Positions 26,669 to 36,872 are shown, counted from the stretch's first letter. The stretch is 51,163 bases of DNA from JBJFGR01 sp051892875 (GCA_051892875.1 JBJFGR010000073.1:1-51163), one strand, 5' to 3'. Numbers and translations: made by a program. Notes: a model not told the origin generated them from the letters alone.

Positions 26669-26884
26669 CTAATAATGAGGCGGAGGTGTCTCTTCACTTC
26701 TTGGTGCAACATTTGAAGCATCTAAACCTTTTAATTTATTAGCAAGAAATTTTATTTGAATTTTTTGCTTTTCAACTATTGCTCTCAATTCAATAACTTC
26801 TTCATTTAGATTTTCATAGTTGTATTCTAAATAAGCAATCTTAGACTCCAATTTTTCTAATAAATCTGATAACGAACTATCCAT
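26669..26884 (-). CDS. slyX: SlyX family protein
   Basis: This 71-residue coiled-coil protein has heptad-rich sequence (LLEKLESKIAYLEYNYENLN, EEVIELRAIVEKQKIQIKFL) and ends in the SlyX signature PPPHY. Its function is unknown in all organisms. A Shine-Dalgarno AAGGTGA lies upstream. In E. coli slyX is next to slyD, whereas here it is downstream of the nqr operon and separated from slyD by about 14 kb. Confidence 0.9.
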   Translation of the reverse strand: MDSSLSDLLEKLESKIAYLEYNYENLNEEVIELRAIVEKQKIQIKFLANKLKGLDASNVAPRSEETPPPHY

Positions 26885-26910
26885 ATAATCACCTTTATAA
26901 AAGAATAAAA

Positions 26911-26929
26911 AGGAGGCCCTAGGCCTCCT
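26911..26929 (-). terminator. nqr operon terminator
   Basis: AGGAGGCC and GGCCTCCT form an 8-bp GC-rich stem with a CTA loop. The minus strand continues TTTTTATT. It lies 16 bases after the nqrF stop codon and before slyX. Confidence 0.85.
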
Positions 26930-26944
26930 GTGTACAGTATCTTA

Positions 26945-28189
26945 TTAACCACCGAAGTTATCTAATAAGATATTTTCATCTTCAACACCTAAATCGTGAA
27001 GCATATTTATAACCGCACGTGTCATTGGTGGAGGTCCACACATATAGAATTCACAATCTTCAGGAGCTTTATGATTCTTTAAATAGTTTTCATAAAGAAC
27101 ATTGTGAATAAAACCTGTGTATCCTGTCCAATTATCTTCAGGTAAAGGATCACTTAGAGCAACATGCCATGTAAAATTAGGATGTTCCTTAGCTAATTGA
27201 TCAAATTCATCCTGATAAAACATTTCTTTTAATGAGCGTGCACCATACCAGAAACTAATCTTACGCTTAGAATTTAATCTCTTTAACTGATCGAAGATAT
27301 GTGAACGCATTGGGGCCATACCAGCACCACCGCCTATAAACACCATTTCTGCATCAGTATCCTTAGCGAAGAACTCACCAAATGGACCAGAAATAACAAC
27401 TTTATCACCTGGCTTTAATGACCAAATATATGAAGACATTTGACCACAAGGAATACCTTGAACTGGTTTATGAGTATTTCTATCAATAGGCGGAGTAGCG
27501 ATACGAACATTTAACATGATCAATCCCTTTTCTTCTGGATAAGAAGCCATAGAATATGCTCTTAAAATGTGAGTATCAACCTTTGACACTAAATCAAATA
27601 AACCAAACTTATTCCAATCATCTCTATACTGTTCAGGAATATCAAAATCTTTATAAGCAACAGTATGAGGTTCTGCTTCGATTTGGATATAACCACCAGC
27701 TCTAAACGGAACTTCTTCACCTTCTGGAATTGCCAAACGTAATTCTTTAATGAAAGTAGCCTTATTGTCATTAGAAGTAACTGTACAAGTCCATTTTTTA
27801 ACACCAAAAACAGAAGCTGGTAATTCAATTTCCATATCTTGACGTACAGAAACTTGACAAGCTAATCTCCAACCTGCACGAACTTCCTTCTTTGTCAAGT
27901 GACCTAATTCAGTAGGTAACACATCGCCACCGCCTTTAAGCACTTTACAACGACACTGACCACAAGCACCACCGCCACCACAAGCAGACGGAACAAAGAT
28001 ACCCTGACTAGCCAAAGAACCCAATAGCTTATCACCAGCAGGAACTTTTATTGCTTTTTCTGGATCCCCATTAATACCGATTTTTACGTCGCCACTATTT
28101 ACCATGAAGTGTTTAGCTACCAAAATAGCAATAACCAACACTATCACGATTAAAATAAATAGTCCAACGCCCCATAAAATAGTTAACAT
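26945..28189 (-). CDS. nqrF: Na+-translocating NADH:quinone reductase subunit F
   Basis: NqrF is the electron-entry subunit that oxidises NADH. It has 414 residues: an N-terminal membrane helix (about 3-24), a 2Fe-2S ferredoxin-like domain with cysteines in SACGGGGACGQCRC (near 70-79) and RLACQ (near 111), an FAD domain (RAYSMASYPEE) and an NADH-binding domain (FIGGGAGMAPMRSHIFDQL, FYMCGPPPMTRAVINML). It is the last gene of nqrABCDEF and ends in the canonical NFGG. Confidence 0.98.
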   Translation of the reverse strand: MLTILWGVGLFILIVIVLVIAILVAKHFMVNSGDVKIGINGDPEKAIKVPAGDKLLGSLASQGIFVPSACGGGGACGQCRCKVLKGGGDVLPTELGHLTKKEVRAGWRLACQVSVRQDMEIELPASVFGVKKWTCTVTSNDNKATFIKELRLAIPEGEEVPFRAGGYIQIEAEPHTVAYKDFDIPEQYRDDWNKFGLFDLVSKVDTHILRAYSMASYPEEKGLIMLNVRIATPPIDRNTHKPVQGIPCGQMSSYIWSLKPGDKVVISGPFGEFFAKDTDAEMVFIGGGAGMAPMRSHIFDQLKRLNSKRKISFWYGARSLKEMFYQDEFDQLAKEHPNFTWHVALSDPLPEDNWTGYTGFIHNVLYENYLKNHKAPEDCEFYMCGPPPMTRAVINMLHDLGVEDENILLDNFGG

Positions 28190-28198
28190 GGACTCTCC

Positions 28199-28795
28199 TT
28201 ACAACTGAATACCAGAGAAGGACATAAAGCCAAGGGCAATAAGTCCTGCAGTAATAAACACAATACCTAGGCCATTTAATCCAGCAGGAACATGAGCATA
28301 CTTCAACTTTTCACGAATAGCAGCTAAAAGAACTAAAGCAATAGCCCATGACAAACCAGAACCAAAGCCATACACCACAGATTCAGCAAAATTGTAATCT
28401 CTTTGTGCCATAAATGAAACACCACCAAAAATAGCACAGTTAACTGTGATTAATGGTAAGAAAATACCAAGTGCAGAATACAATGAAGGTACAAACTTAT
28501 CTAAAAACATTTCTAAAATCTGTACTAATGCTGCAATAACACCAATGTACGTTATAAAACCTAGAAATGACAAATCAATACCTGGCTGAATTGCATTTGG
28601 CTTTAATACATTAGTGTAAACAATGTTATTTGCAGGAACTGCAATAACCTGAACTACAACAACAGCTATACCTAAACCTATCGCAGTTTTAACATTCTTA
28701 GATACTGCCAAAAATGTACACATACCTAAGAAGAAACTTAACGCTAAGTTTTCAATAAAAATTGATTTAACTAATAAACTAATATAGTGTTCCAT
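28199..28795 (-). CDS. nqrE: Na+-translocating NADH:quinone reductase subunit E
   Basis: NqrE is an integral membrane subunit with six predicted helices in 198 residues. With NqrD it forms the inverted-topology pair that holds an intramembrane Fe-S centre (conserved cysteines in LGMCTFLAV and TVNCAIFGG). Its ATG overlaps the nqrD stop in TAATG (shared base 28795), so the two are translationally coupled. Confidence 0.97.
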   Translation of the reverse strand: MEHYISLLVKSIFIENLALSFFLGMCTFLAVSKNVKTAIGLGIAVVVVQVIAVPANNIVYTNVLKPNAIQPGIDLSFLGFITYIGVIAALVQILEMFLDKFVPSLYSALGIFLPLITVNCAIFGGVSFMAQRDYNFAESVVYGFGSGLSWAIALVLLAAIREKLKYAHVPAGLNGLGIVFITAGLIALGFMSFSGIQL

Positions 28796-29451
28796 TATGA
28801 AGCATCCTTACGGCTAGTATCATAATCAGGCTTATGTGATGTATGATAAACTTGATTGGTTAACCAAATTAACAAACCGATTAAGAAGAATGCACAAGGA
28901 GGCATTAACATCATACCATTTGGAACATACCAACCACCATTGTTTACAGTTTCAAACAATGTAAATCCCAATAACTTACCTGAACCAAATAATTCACGAA
29001 TAAAGCCTAATGTACATAGAATCAAAGCATAACCTAAACCATTTCCTAAACCATCTAAAAAAGACAATTTTGCAGGATATTTCATAGCAAAAGCTTCTGC
29101 TCTACCCATAACGATACAGTTTGTAATAATCAAACCAACGAACACAGACAACTGCTTTGAAAGGTCATAAGAGAAAGCCTTTAAAAGCTGGTCTACTACT
29201 ATTACCAAAGAAGCAATTACAGTCATCTGAGCGATGATACGAACGCTATTTGGTATAATCTTTCTTATGCTTGAAATGATGAAGCTAGAACAAGATGTTA
29301 CAGCAGCAACAGCCACACCCATTACTAAAGCGGTCTTCAAATTTGAAGTTACAGCCAATGATGAACAAATACCAAGTACTTGCACCATAATTGGATTATC
29401 ACTTAGTAGCGGTTTGGTAAGAGCTTCCCTTGCGGTAGGTAAATCACTCAT
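28795..29451 (-). CDS. nqrD: Na+-translocating NADH:quinone reductase subunit D
   Basis: NqrD is a 218-residue membrane subunit with six helices, paralogous to NqrE (conserved cysteines in LGICSSLAV and ITNCIVMGR). The open frame extends 21 codons further upstream into nqrC. The ATG at 29451 is preferred because it has a strong AAGGGGTGA Shine-Dalgarno, gives the family N-terminus (MSDLPTAREALTKPLLSDNP) and overlaps the nqrC stop by one base. Confidence 0.97.
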   Translation of the reverse strand: MSDLPTAREALTKPLLSDNPIMVQVLGICSSLAVTSNLKTALVMGVAVAAVTSCSSFIISSIRKIIPNSVRIIAQMTVIASLVIVVDQLLKAFSYDLSKQLSVFVGLIITNCIVMGRAEAFAMKYPAKLSFLDGLGNGLGYALILCTLGFIRELFGSGKLLGFTLFETVNNGGWYVPNGMMLMPPCAFFLIGLLIWLTNQVYHTSHKPDYDTSRKDAS

Positions 29452-30248
29452 TATTTCACCCCTTCTGTTTTTACTTTCTGTAAGAATGGACCATAACCAT
29501 TCTGATCTGCCCAATACTGAACTGTTCTAGAAACACCATCACTTGTTAAAGTAGCACCAGATAAAGCATCTACTTGATAGTTACTATTTGTTAGATTCTT
29601 TAACACAGCAAACTTAACAACACCATTTTCATCAAACAGTTTTTTACCACTCCACTTAGCAGTCCATAAAGGATTTTCAACTTCCGCACCAAGACCCGGA
29701 GTTTCACCATGTTGATAGTATTTAACTCCTTGAATTGTATTACCATCTAAATTTAGTGATAAGTATGCATACATTGTTGACCATAAACCCTGTCCATAAA
29801 CAGGAAGAATTATTGAGGTATAGCCACCTGCACTCTTAACTAAATATATAGGCATATACTTAGCACGACTCTTAATCTTAGCTAAATCTTGATCAGCTGG
29901 AATTTGAACACTTGAAGTTGCAATCTTAGATGCTGCATTAAAATCGTAACCGTCAACTGTTGAACCATTTAATACAGTAGCTTTTTCATTTTCATCAGTC
30001 ACAAAAGAACCTGTTGCTAAATTCAATAATCTAGCTTCAATGTTTTCTTTATAAACTTCTGAAATATCTTTTCCCTTTGGAACTTCAATGTTAGCAGCTG
30101 CTAATATACTAGCTTCACGATCCACCTGAATTGACTTTTCTTGTAGTGGTTTTAATGATACAACTGCAATACAAACAATTATAGAGCAGAATAAACATAA
30201 TCCAACAATAACAGCCAAAATTCTTAAAAAACTATCTTTATTAGCCAT
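29451..30248 (-). CDS. nqrC: Na+-translocating NADH:quinone reductase subunit C
   Basis: NqrC carries a covalent FMN attached to threonine. The protein has 265 residues, one N-terminal helix (about 8-32) and a periplasmic flavin domain. The flavinylation motif is intact (DALSGATLTS, near 225-235), as is the GETPGLGAEVENPLW segment. The start overlaps the nqrB stop region, as expected of coupled genes. Flavinylation needs ApbE, which is not in this window. Confidence 0.97.
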   Translation of the reverse strand: MANKDSFLRILAVIVGLCLFCSIIVCIAVVSLKPLQEKSIQVDREASILAAANIEVPKGKDISEVYKENIEARLLNLATGSFVTDENEKATVLNGSTVDGYDFNAASKIATSSVQIPADQDLAKIKSRAKYMPIYLVKSAGGYTSIILPVYGQGLWSTMYAYLSLNLDGNTIQGVKYYQHGETPGLGAEVENPLWTAKWSGKKLFDENGVVKFAVLKNLTNSNYQVDALSGATLTSDGVSRTVQYWADQNGYGPFLQKVKTEGVK

Positions 30249-31510
30249 TATGCTACTCCCTTCTTATTTGCTAACTTTAAACGACGCTTAATATTGCGAC
30301 CTGCCACAAAGTAGTCAAATAAAGGTGCCCAACAATTTGCAAATAATATTGCTAACATCATACCTTCTGGGTATGCAGGATTAACAACACGAATCAATAC
30401 AACTAACGCACCAATTAACCCGCCATACAACCATTTACCTGTATCAGTAAATGCAGAAGAAACTGGATCTGTAGCCATAAAGAATATACCAAATGCAAAG
30501 CCACCTAATACTAAGTGCCAAATTGGACTTAAAGCAAACATCGGATTAGTAGTAGAACCTATAGCATTAAAGATTAACGCCATGGCAACTAAACCAAGAA
30601 CACCACCAAGTACAATTCTCCATGAAGCAATACCCATAATTATCAATGCCATACCACCGATTAAAATCATTAAAGTAGAACCTTCACCGATACAACCTGG
30701 TAGATTTCCCAAAAATGCATCTAGCCAGTTTACACCGTTCCATTCAGGACCATGTTTTGAGAATTCACTTAAAGCAGTAGCACCTGTATAAGCATCAACA
30801 TTAGCAACAGTTTCAGGGAATGGATACCAAACTTTATCACCTGACATCTGAGCTGGGTATGCAAAGAATAAGAATGCACGACCTACTAATGCTGGATTCA
30901 TAAAGTTTCTACCAGTACCACCGAACACTTCTTTACCAATAACAACACCAAATGAAATACCTAAAGCAGCTTCCCATAATGGAATTGTTGGAGGAACAAT
31001 TAATGCAAATAAGATAGAAGTTACAAAGAAACCTTCATTTACTTCATGCTTACGAATAATGCAAAACAATACTTCCCAAAATGCACCTACAGCAAAAACA
31101 ACTAAATATATAGGTAGAAAGAATATTGCTCCAATAATCATTTTGCTTAAAATACCGGCATCGGTACCTAAAGACACAAAAGGCAACATTTTTAAAATTG
31201 CAAAATGATAGTCCGCACTAAATAATTCAAAAGACGCAGAAATGATTGAACCATTTCCATTGATTGCATTAATAGTTTGTGCACCAACGTTATACCATCC
31301 CCAAAACATACAAGGGAATACAGCAAAGAACACCATAATCATCATACGCTTCAAATCAATGTTATCGCGTACATGAGTTGTAGTATTTTTTGTAACTTTA
31401 CCAGAGGTATAAAACAATGTTGCAGTACCTTCATACAAAGGATATAAACGATTAAGCTTTCCACCCTCTGCAAATAAAGGTTCAACACTCTTTAAAAGCT
31501 TAAGTAACAC
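30248..31510 (-). CDS. nqrB: Na+-translocating NADH:quinone reductase subunit B
   Basis: NqrB is the largest membrane subunit and holds riboflavin and a covalent FMN. It has 420 residues and about ten helices. The FMN-attachment threonine is in DAYTGATALS (near 235), following NFMNPALVGRAFLFFAYP. The start codon is GTG at 31510, supported by GGAGG eight to nine bases upstream and by alignment with the family N-terminus. It begins 3 bases after nqrA. Confidence 0.97.
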   Translation of the reverse strand: MLLKLLKSVEPLFAEGGKLNRLYPLYEGTATLFYTSGKVTKNTTTHVRDNIDLKRMMIMVFFAVFPCMFWGWYNVGAQTINAINGNGSIISASFELFSADYHFAILKMLPFVSLGTDAGILSKMIIGAIFFLPIYLVVFAVGAFWEVLFCIIRKHEVNEGFFVTSILFALIVPPTIPLWEAALGISFGVVIGKEVFGGTGRNFMNPALVGRAFLFFAYPAQMSGDKVWYPFPETVANVDAYTGATALSEFSKHGPEWNGVNWLDAFLGNLPGCIGEGSTLMILIGGMALIIMGIASWRIVLGGVLGLVAMALIFNAIGSTTNPMFALSPIWHLVLGGFAFGIFFMATDPVSSAFTDTGKWLYGGLIGALVVLIRVVNPAYPEGMMLAILFANCWAPLFDYFVAGRNIKRRLKLANKKGVA

Positions 31511-31513
31511 CTA

Positions 31514-32860
31514 CTAACCCTCCACTTCAATCTTTGTTAGACACTTACGAAGTAATCTGCCATATTCAGTCTTACCAGGACATACGTAAGTACATAATGC
31601 CAAATCTTCTTCATCAAGTTCCATACAACCTAAAAGCTTAGCAGTATCAGTATCACCGATTTCTATAGCTCTCAATAACATAGTTGGAATAATATCTAAA
31701 GGCATAACCTTTTCAAAATTCCCAATTGGTACCATAGCTCTAGAACCGCCATTTACAGCTGTTGTTATGTTGAAACGACGAGGTGGGAAGAAACTACTTA
31801 AATAAGTACGTGTAACAGAGTGTTTTTTAGCTCCAGGCATCAACCAACCTAAAAATTCTTGATTATTACCTTCAGGAATTACACTTACTTGTAAGTGGAA
31901 TTTACCCATATAATCAAAAGCACCTTCAGCTTTATTTCCGTTCAAAACAGAACCTGAAATTACACGATAATTATCACCCTTTAATTCATTTTGAACCAAT
32001 TCAGAAACACATGCACCCTGTAACGTTCTTACTAATCTTGGATTACGAACATGTGGACCTGCAATACTTACAACTCTTTCATTATAAATATCACCAGTTC
32101 TAAACAAATGACCAATAGCAATAACATCTTGGTAATTCAAATACCACATTACATGGTTTTCAGAAGCAGGATGTATAAAATGCATATGAGTACCAGGTAA
32201 ACCTGCAGGATGCTTACCTATAAATACTTCCTCTTTAACTTTTGAAGACTTGGAAGTAGGTAATGATTCCTGTCCCTTACATACATAAACAAATCCATCT
32301 GTAAGAGTTGATAAAACATCTAATCCATCACAAAAATCTTTTGTATGTGTAGATATTACCAAAGTAGGATTCCCTGCTAATGGATTTGTATCCATTGCTG
32401 TTACAAATATATGATCTGGCACAGTATTTATAGCAGGTGTTTTACTATATGGACGAGTTCTTAATGATGTCCATACACCAGAATCTACCAACTGTTTCTG
32501 TACAACTTCTCTACTTAAAGTAGATAAATCTATTGAAGGATAAGCTTCAAACTTAGTGTTACCTACATTTGTAGGATCTATTTCAATAACTAGAGATTGG
32601 AACGCCCTTTTTGCACCACGGTTAATAGCAACCACTTTGCCTGCTATAGGAGCTGTATACTTAACTCCAGGGTTCTTTTTATCAGTAAAAAGAACTTGCC
32701 CCTTTGATACAGAATCCCCTTCTGAAACAAGCATTGAAGGTTTTAAACCAGGAAAATCAGAACCAAGAATTGCAACATGCTTAACAGCATTTCCTGAGTT
32801 TACTGTGTTGTCTGGTTTACCGCTAATAGGGAGATCTAATCCTTTCTTGATATTTATCAT
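31514..32860 (-). CDS. nqrA: Na+-translocating NADH:quinone reductase subunit A
   Basis: NqrA is the peripheral cytoplasmic subunit implicated in quinone binding. It has 448 residues from the chosen ATG at 32860 (MINIKKGLDLPISGKP), where a GGAAA lies five bases upstream. The open frame reaches 18 codons further, but those residues do not belong to the family. It is the first gene of nqrABCDEF. Confidence 0.97.
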   Translation of the reverse strand: MINIKKGLDLPISGKPDNTVNSGNAVKHVAILGSDFPGLKPSMLVSEGDSVSKGQVLFTDKKNPGVKYTAPIAGKVVAINRGAKRAFQSLVIEIDPTNVGNTKFEAYPSIDLSTLSREVVQKQLVDSGVWTSLRTRPYSKTPAINTVPDHIFVTAMDTNPLAGNPTLVISTHTKDFCDGLDVLSTLTDGFVYVCKGQESLPTSKSSKVKEEVFIGKHPAGLPGTHMHFIHPASENHVMWYLNYQDVIAIGHLFRTGDIYNERVVSIAGPHVRNPRLVRTLQGACVSELVQNELKGDNYRVISGSVLNGNKAEGAFDYMGKFHLQVSVIPEGNNQEFLGWLMPGAKKHSVTRTYLSSFFPPRRFNITTAVNGGSRAMVPIGNFEKVMPLDIIPTMLLRAIEIGDTDTAKLLGCMELDEEDLALCTYVCPGKTEYGRLLRKCLTKIEVEG

Positions 32861-32978
32861 GGTTTTTCCAAATAATAAATGGCCTAAGAAAGCAATCATG
32901 TCTATAAGACACACCCAAAATTTTTCTAAAAATATTCAATCAAAAGCTCAAAGAACATTTTTCAGAATTGAAAGTATT

Positions 32979-32992
32979 TTAACACAAATCAA
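32979..32992. promoter_or_regulatory. FNR-like half-conserved box upstream of nqrA
   Basis: TTAACACAAATCAA matches the FNR/ANR consensus TTGAT-N4-ATCAA perfectly in one half and in three of five positions in the other. It is about 120 bases upstream of nqrA, in the only non-coding gap before the operon. Redox control of nqr is plausible, but single boxes of this quality occur by chance in AT-rich DNA. Confidence 0.25.
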
Positions 32993-33040
32993 AAATTAGT
33001 GTTATATACCCTGAAAACATTTTAAAAAAATTTTATTATT

Positions 33041-34417
33041 CTATTTCTTAGAATTAAATGGAGCAACATACAAAAGTAATAACATACCTGGAATTGCACA
33101 AGCGTAGCAAACTACAAAAAAGTTTTCCCACCCTAGAAGCTCAACAATTTTTCCAGTTATTGCATTGCCTACCGTTCTAGGAACGGCTGCTAAAGCTGTA
33201 AACAAAGCTAATTGGGTAGCAACATAAGCAGGATTTGTTTCTCTACACATATACGCCACAAAACAAGATGTTCCTAATCCTACCCCTAAATATTCAGCGC
33301 CAACAACAAAAGATAATAATGAAAAATTAGGAAAGCTAAAATTATCTAATACTCTTATTCCCAAACAACTATCTATATATTCAGACATATTTGGAACAAA
33401 CATTGGATTTTTCCATACATGAGCAATTAATACAAAACCTAAAATTGTAATAATCTGCCCTACACCAAATATCCATAAAGCCTTATTTATCCCAATTTTT
33501 AACATCAATATTCCGCCTATCATCCCTCCTATAATCATAGTCCACAGACCTATAGTTTTATTCACAATACCTATCTGAATTTTTGAATACCCCATTTCCA
33601 TATAAAAAGGAGTTGATAGAGCTGTAGCAAGATTATCACCAAATTTATATAAAAAAATAAATAAAATAAAAATTAAAGCCCCCCAACCTTTTCGTTTAAC
33701 AAACTCTATAAATGGATAAATAACCGATTCAGCAATTGTTAATGGAACCTTGCAACTTAAAGGCTCTTTTATAAAAAAAACAACTAAGGCACAAGGAATA
33801 AAAAACAAAGATGTTAATAAAAATACTATTGACCAAGGCAAATATTCACTTAGTATTAATGATAATCCACCAGGCACCATTCCTGCTATTCTGTATGAAT
33901 TCACAAAAATAGAATTACCAAGTCCTAATTCTATATCTGCCAATATTTCTCTTCTAAAAGCGTCTAGGGCAATATCTTGCGTAGCTGATGATATAGAAAT
34001 TAATAAACAGATTGATGTCACAACAAACATATTATTAACAGCAAACCATGGTGTTGAAAATAAAACAGTAGATGAACTAGGGGTAATAAACCCTAAAAAA
34101 GATATTAAAAAAATCAATAATATTTGTGTTAATAACGTCCAACTCTTTCGACGTCCTATTTTCAAAATATTATATCTATCAACTAAAGGAGCCCATAAAA
34201 ACTTCCAAGTATATGGAAAAAGAGCTATAGAGGTACAAACGGATATTGTGGATAAATCTACTTCATTATCTTTTAACCATGCAGATATTAAATTAACTAG
34301 TAAATAAAGGGGTAATCCAGAACTAAAACCAAAAACTAAACATAAAAACATTCTTTTAGAAAAAATTCTATTCCATATTGATACTGTTTCTATTTGATTA
34401 CTTTCTGAATTCTGCAT
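33041..34417 (-). CDS. ampG: AmpG-like muropeptide MFS permease
   Basis: This is an inner-membrane permease importing anhydro-muropeptides released during wall turnover. It has 458 residues and about 12 to 14 helices. N-terminal FGFSSGLPLYLLVNLISAWL and WKFLWAPLVDR are AmpG hallmarks, as are ATQDIALDAFRREIL and QLALFTALAAVPRTVGNAITG. It is the last gene of the xseB-ispA-dxs-yajQ-ampG run, 11 bases after yajQ. Substrate is inferred from the family. No ampC-type gene is nearby. Confidence 0.88.
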   Translation of the reverse strand: MQNSESNQIETVSIWNRIFSKRMFLCLVFGFSSGLPLYLLVNLISAWLKDNEVDLSTISVCTSIALFPYTWKFLWAPLVDRYNILKIGRRKSWTLLTQILLIFLISFLGFITPSSSTVLFSTPWFAVNNMFVVTSICLLISISSATQDIALDAFRREILADIELGLGNSIFVNSYRIAGMVPGGLSLILSEYLPWSIVFLLTSLFFIPCALVVFFIKEPLSCKVPLTIAESVIYPFIEFVKRKGWGALIFILFIFLYKFGDNLATALSTPFYMEMGYSKIQIGIVNKTIGLWTMIIGGMIGGILMLKIGINKALWIFGVGQIITILGFVLIAHVWKNPMFVPNMSEYIDSCLGIRVLDNFSFPNFSLLSFVVGAEYLGVGLGTSCFVAYMCRETNPAYVATQLALFTALAAVPRTVGNAITGKIVELLGWENFFVVCYACAIPGMLLLLYVAPFNSKK

Positions 34418-34428
34418 GGTTAATTATA

Positions 34429-34917
34429 TTAATCTCTAAAATTATTAAATTGGAATGGTTGACCCAATTCACTTTTACGAATCAAAGCAATTACTTCTTG
34501 AAGATCATCTCTCTTTTTTCCTGTAACTCTCACTGTTTCACCCTGAATCTGAGTTGTAACTTTAAGTTTTGAATCTTTAATTGTTTTAACAACTTTTTTT
34601 GCCATAGCTTGATCTATGCCACTCTTTAATTTTACAACTTCATTAAATCTTTTTCCAGATTGCTCAGGTTCTTGAAAATCAAGTGATGATGGATCAATAT
34701 TACGCTTAGACATCTTATCACGTAAAATATCATTCATTTGACGAATCTGAAAATCTGCATCAGCCCCTAATTTTATAAGTTTATCCTTTTCTACCAATTC
34801 GAACTTTGCATCAACACCCTTAAAATCAAAGCGACAAGACACTTCTCTATTTGCATTATCTACAGCATTTTGAACTTCGTTCATCTGCAATTCTGATACT
34901 ATATCAAATGAAGGCAT
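34429..34917 (-). CDS. yajQ: YajQ-family nucleotide-binding protein
   Basis: This 162-residue UPF0234 protein starts canonically (MPSFDIVSELQMNEVQNAVDNA) and has two ferredoxin-like halves (SCRFDFKGVDAKFEL, VKTIKDSKLKVTTQIQGETV). Relatives bind nucleotides or RNA, and one in Xanthomonas binds c-di-GMP. It is 2 bases from dxs. Confidence 0.95.
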   Translation of the reverse strand: MPSFDIVSELQMNEVQNAVDNANREVSCRFDFKGVDAKFELVEKDKLIKLGADADFQIRQMNDILRDKMSKRNIDPSSLDFQEPEQSGKRFNEVVKLKSGIDQAMAKKVVKTIKDSKLKVTTQIQGETVRVTGKKRDDLQEVIALIRKSELGQPFQFNNFRD

Positions 34918-34919
34918 GG

Positions 34920-36869
34920 TTATTTTTCCTTGTTAAAAAAACTAAAAAATGAACGTTTATCTTTCAAAAATCCTGATTGTACACCATTATTATCAACACT
35001 AGCAGACAATAAACCGTCACAATATTCCACTACTTTTTTACCAGATAAACCGTAATTATCATAAATTTCTTCAGGGAGACCTTGTTCTATAAATTCATCA
35101 GGAAAACCTAAATTTAAAACCCTAACATTTAAATTTTCTAAATTTACAAATCGAGAAATTTCTTCCCCTATTCCACCTACTATAACACCATCTTCTAAAG
35201 TCACAAAATATTTATGATTTTCTGATAATTTAATTAAGCAATCTCTATCAAATGGTTTTATAGAACACATATCAACAACTGTATAAGGTCTTGATAATGA
35301 ATTAACCTGATCAAAAACATCATTCACCAAAGGCCCCCAAACCAAAATAGCAATCTGAGAACCTTCTTTAAGAACTTTAGCTTTACCAAGAGGCATTACA
35401 TCATCATTAAACTCTAAACCATCTTTTATACCATTTCCTCTTGGATATCTTATAGTTATAGGATGAGGATATGTACTTGCAAAATTAAACATGTTCCACA
35501 TGTCTTTTAAGCAACTAGGTGCAAACATCGCAATATTTGGAATTGATCTAATAAAACTAATATCTAACACCCCTTGATGTGTAGGTCCATCCTGACCAAC
35601 AATACCTGCTCTATCTATGGCAATAACGATCGGTAAATCTTGAATTGCAACATCATGAACTAACTGATCATAAGCTCGTTGTAAAAATGTCGAATAAACA
35701 CAAACATACGGATGCAAACCTCCTCTAGCTAAACCACTAGCAAATAAAACTGAGTGCTGTTCAGCTATAGCTACGTCAAAAAATCTATCAGGATAATGAT
35801 TTGCAAAATCAACCATTCCAGAACCTTGTCCCATAGCAGGAGTGATAGCAACTAATTCTTTTTCTTTTGGTGCTTTATATTCTAGCCATTTTCCAAATAA
35901 TGCAGAATAACTGATTTCATTATTCTTAGAAGAAGTTGTACTTAATCCTATATCTGGATTAAACTTAGACACACCATGATATTTTGTTGGATTATCTTCT
36001 GCAGGCTGATAACCTTTACCTTTTACAGTAGCAACATGTAAAAACTGAGGTCCCTTAAGTTGCTTCATATTTCGTAAAACATTTATTAATGATTCAATAT
36101 CATGACCATCAATAGGTCCTACATAATTAAAACCAAATTCCTCAAATAAGGTACCTGGAACAACCATTCCTTTTATATGTTCTTGTGTTTTTAAAGCTAG
36201 ATTTTTAATAATAGGAAACTTATCTAAAACATCAGTTCCTGATTTTACAAAATTTGCATATGTAGGACTACTTAACAACATAGCTAAATGTTTTGATAAA
36301 CTACCTACATTTTCAGAAATACTCATTTCATTATCATTTAAAATAATGAGCATATCTTCTTTTATATCACCAGCTTGGTTCATTGCTTCAAAAGCAACGC
36401 CACCAGATAAAGCACCATCACCAATAACAGCAACAACTTTTTTATTATTATTTAACTGTCTATTAGCAACCGCCAAACCTAAAGCTTCACTAATTGAAGT
36501 ACTAGCATGACCAGTTGAAAATACGTCATACTCACTTTCATCACGCCATAAAAACGGATGCAATCCTCCTAATTGGCGAATTGTTCCCATAAGATCTTTT
36601 CTACCTGTTAATATCTTATGAGGATATGCTTGATGACCAACATCCCAAATTAAATAATCATTAGGGGTATCATATACATAATGTAAAGCAATAGTAAGTT
36701 CCACAACTCCTAATCCAGAAGCTAAATGACCACCATTTTTACTTACACTATTTATTAAAAATACTCTTAGTTCCTCAGCTAATACCTTTAATTCAGGAAT
36801 TGATAAATCTCTAATATCTGCTGGACTTTTTATTTTATCCAACAATGGAGTATCTACTTTATCACTCAT
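34920..36869 (-). CDS. dxs: 1-deoxy-D-xylulose-5-phosphate synthase
   Basis: Dxs condenses pyruvate and glyceraldehyde 3-phosphate, feeding isoprenoids and the thiamine and pyridoxal pathways. It has 649 residues, about 30 more than E. coli. The thiamine-diphosphate site is seen in STGHASTSISEALGLA and GDGALSGGVAFEAMNQAG, the middle transketolase domain in DVAIAEQHSVLFASGLA and YSTFLQRAYDQLVHDVAIQ, and the C-terminal domain in RYPRGNG and VVEYCDG. The extra length is partly a non-conserved C-terminal tail. It is 3 bases after ispA and feeds the same pathway. Confidence 0.97.
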   Translation of the reverse strand: MSDKVDTPLLDKIKSPADIRDLSIPELKVLAEELRVFLINSVSKNGGHLASGLGVVELTIALHYVYDTPNDYLIWDVGHQAYPHKILTGRKDLMGTIRQLGGLHPFLWRDESEYDVFSTGHASTSISEALGLAVANRQLNNNKKVVAVIGDGALSGGVAFEAMNQAGDIKEDMLIILNDNEMSISENVGSLSKHLAMLLSSPTYANFVKSGTDVLDKFPIIKNLALKTQEHIKGMVVPGTLFEEFGFNYVGPIDGHDIESLINVLRNMKQLKGPQFLHVATVKGKGYQPAEDNPTKYHGVSKFNPDIGLSTTSSKNNEISYSALFGKWLEYKAPKEKELVAITPAMGQGSGMVDFANHYPDRFFDVAIAEQHSVLFASGLARGGLHPYVCVYSTFLQRAYDQLVHDVAIQDLPIVIAIDRAGIVGQDGPTHQGVLDISFIRSIPNIAMFAPSCLKDMWNMFNFASTYPHPITIRYPRGNGIKDGLEFNDDVMPLGKAKVLKEGSQIAILVWGPLVNDVFDQVNSLSRPYTVVDMCSIKPFDRDCLIKLSENHKYFVTLEDGVIVGGIGEEISRFVNLENLNVRVLNLGFPDEFIEQGLPEEIYDNYGLSGKKVVEYCDGLLSASVDNNGVQSGFLKDKRSFFSFFNKEK

Positions 36870-36872
36870 TCT

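Noticed and set aside
29452..29514. N-terminal extension of NqrD
   Set aside because: The 21 extra codons overlap nqrC, have no ribosome site and are not part of the family. ATG 29451 has a strong one.
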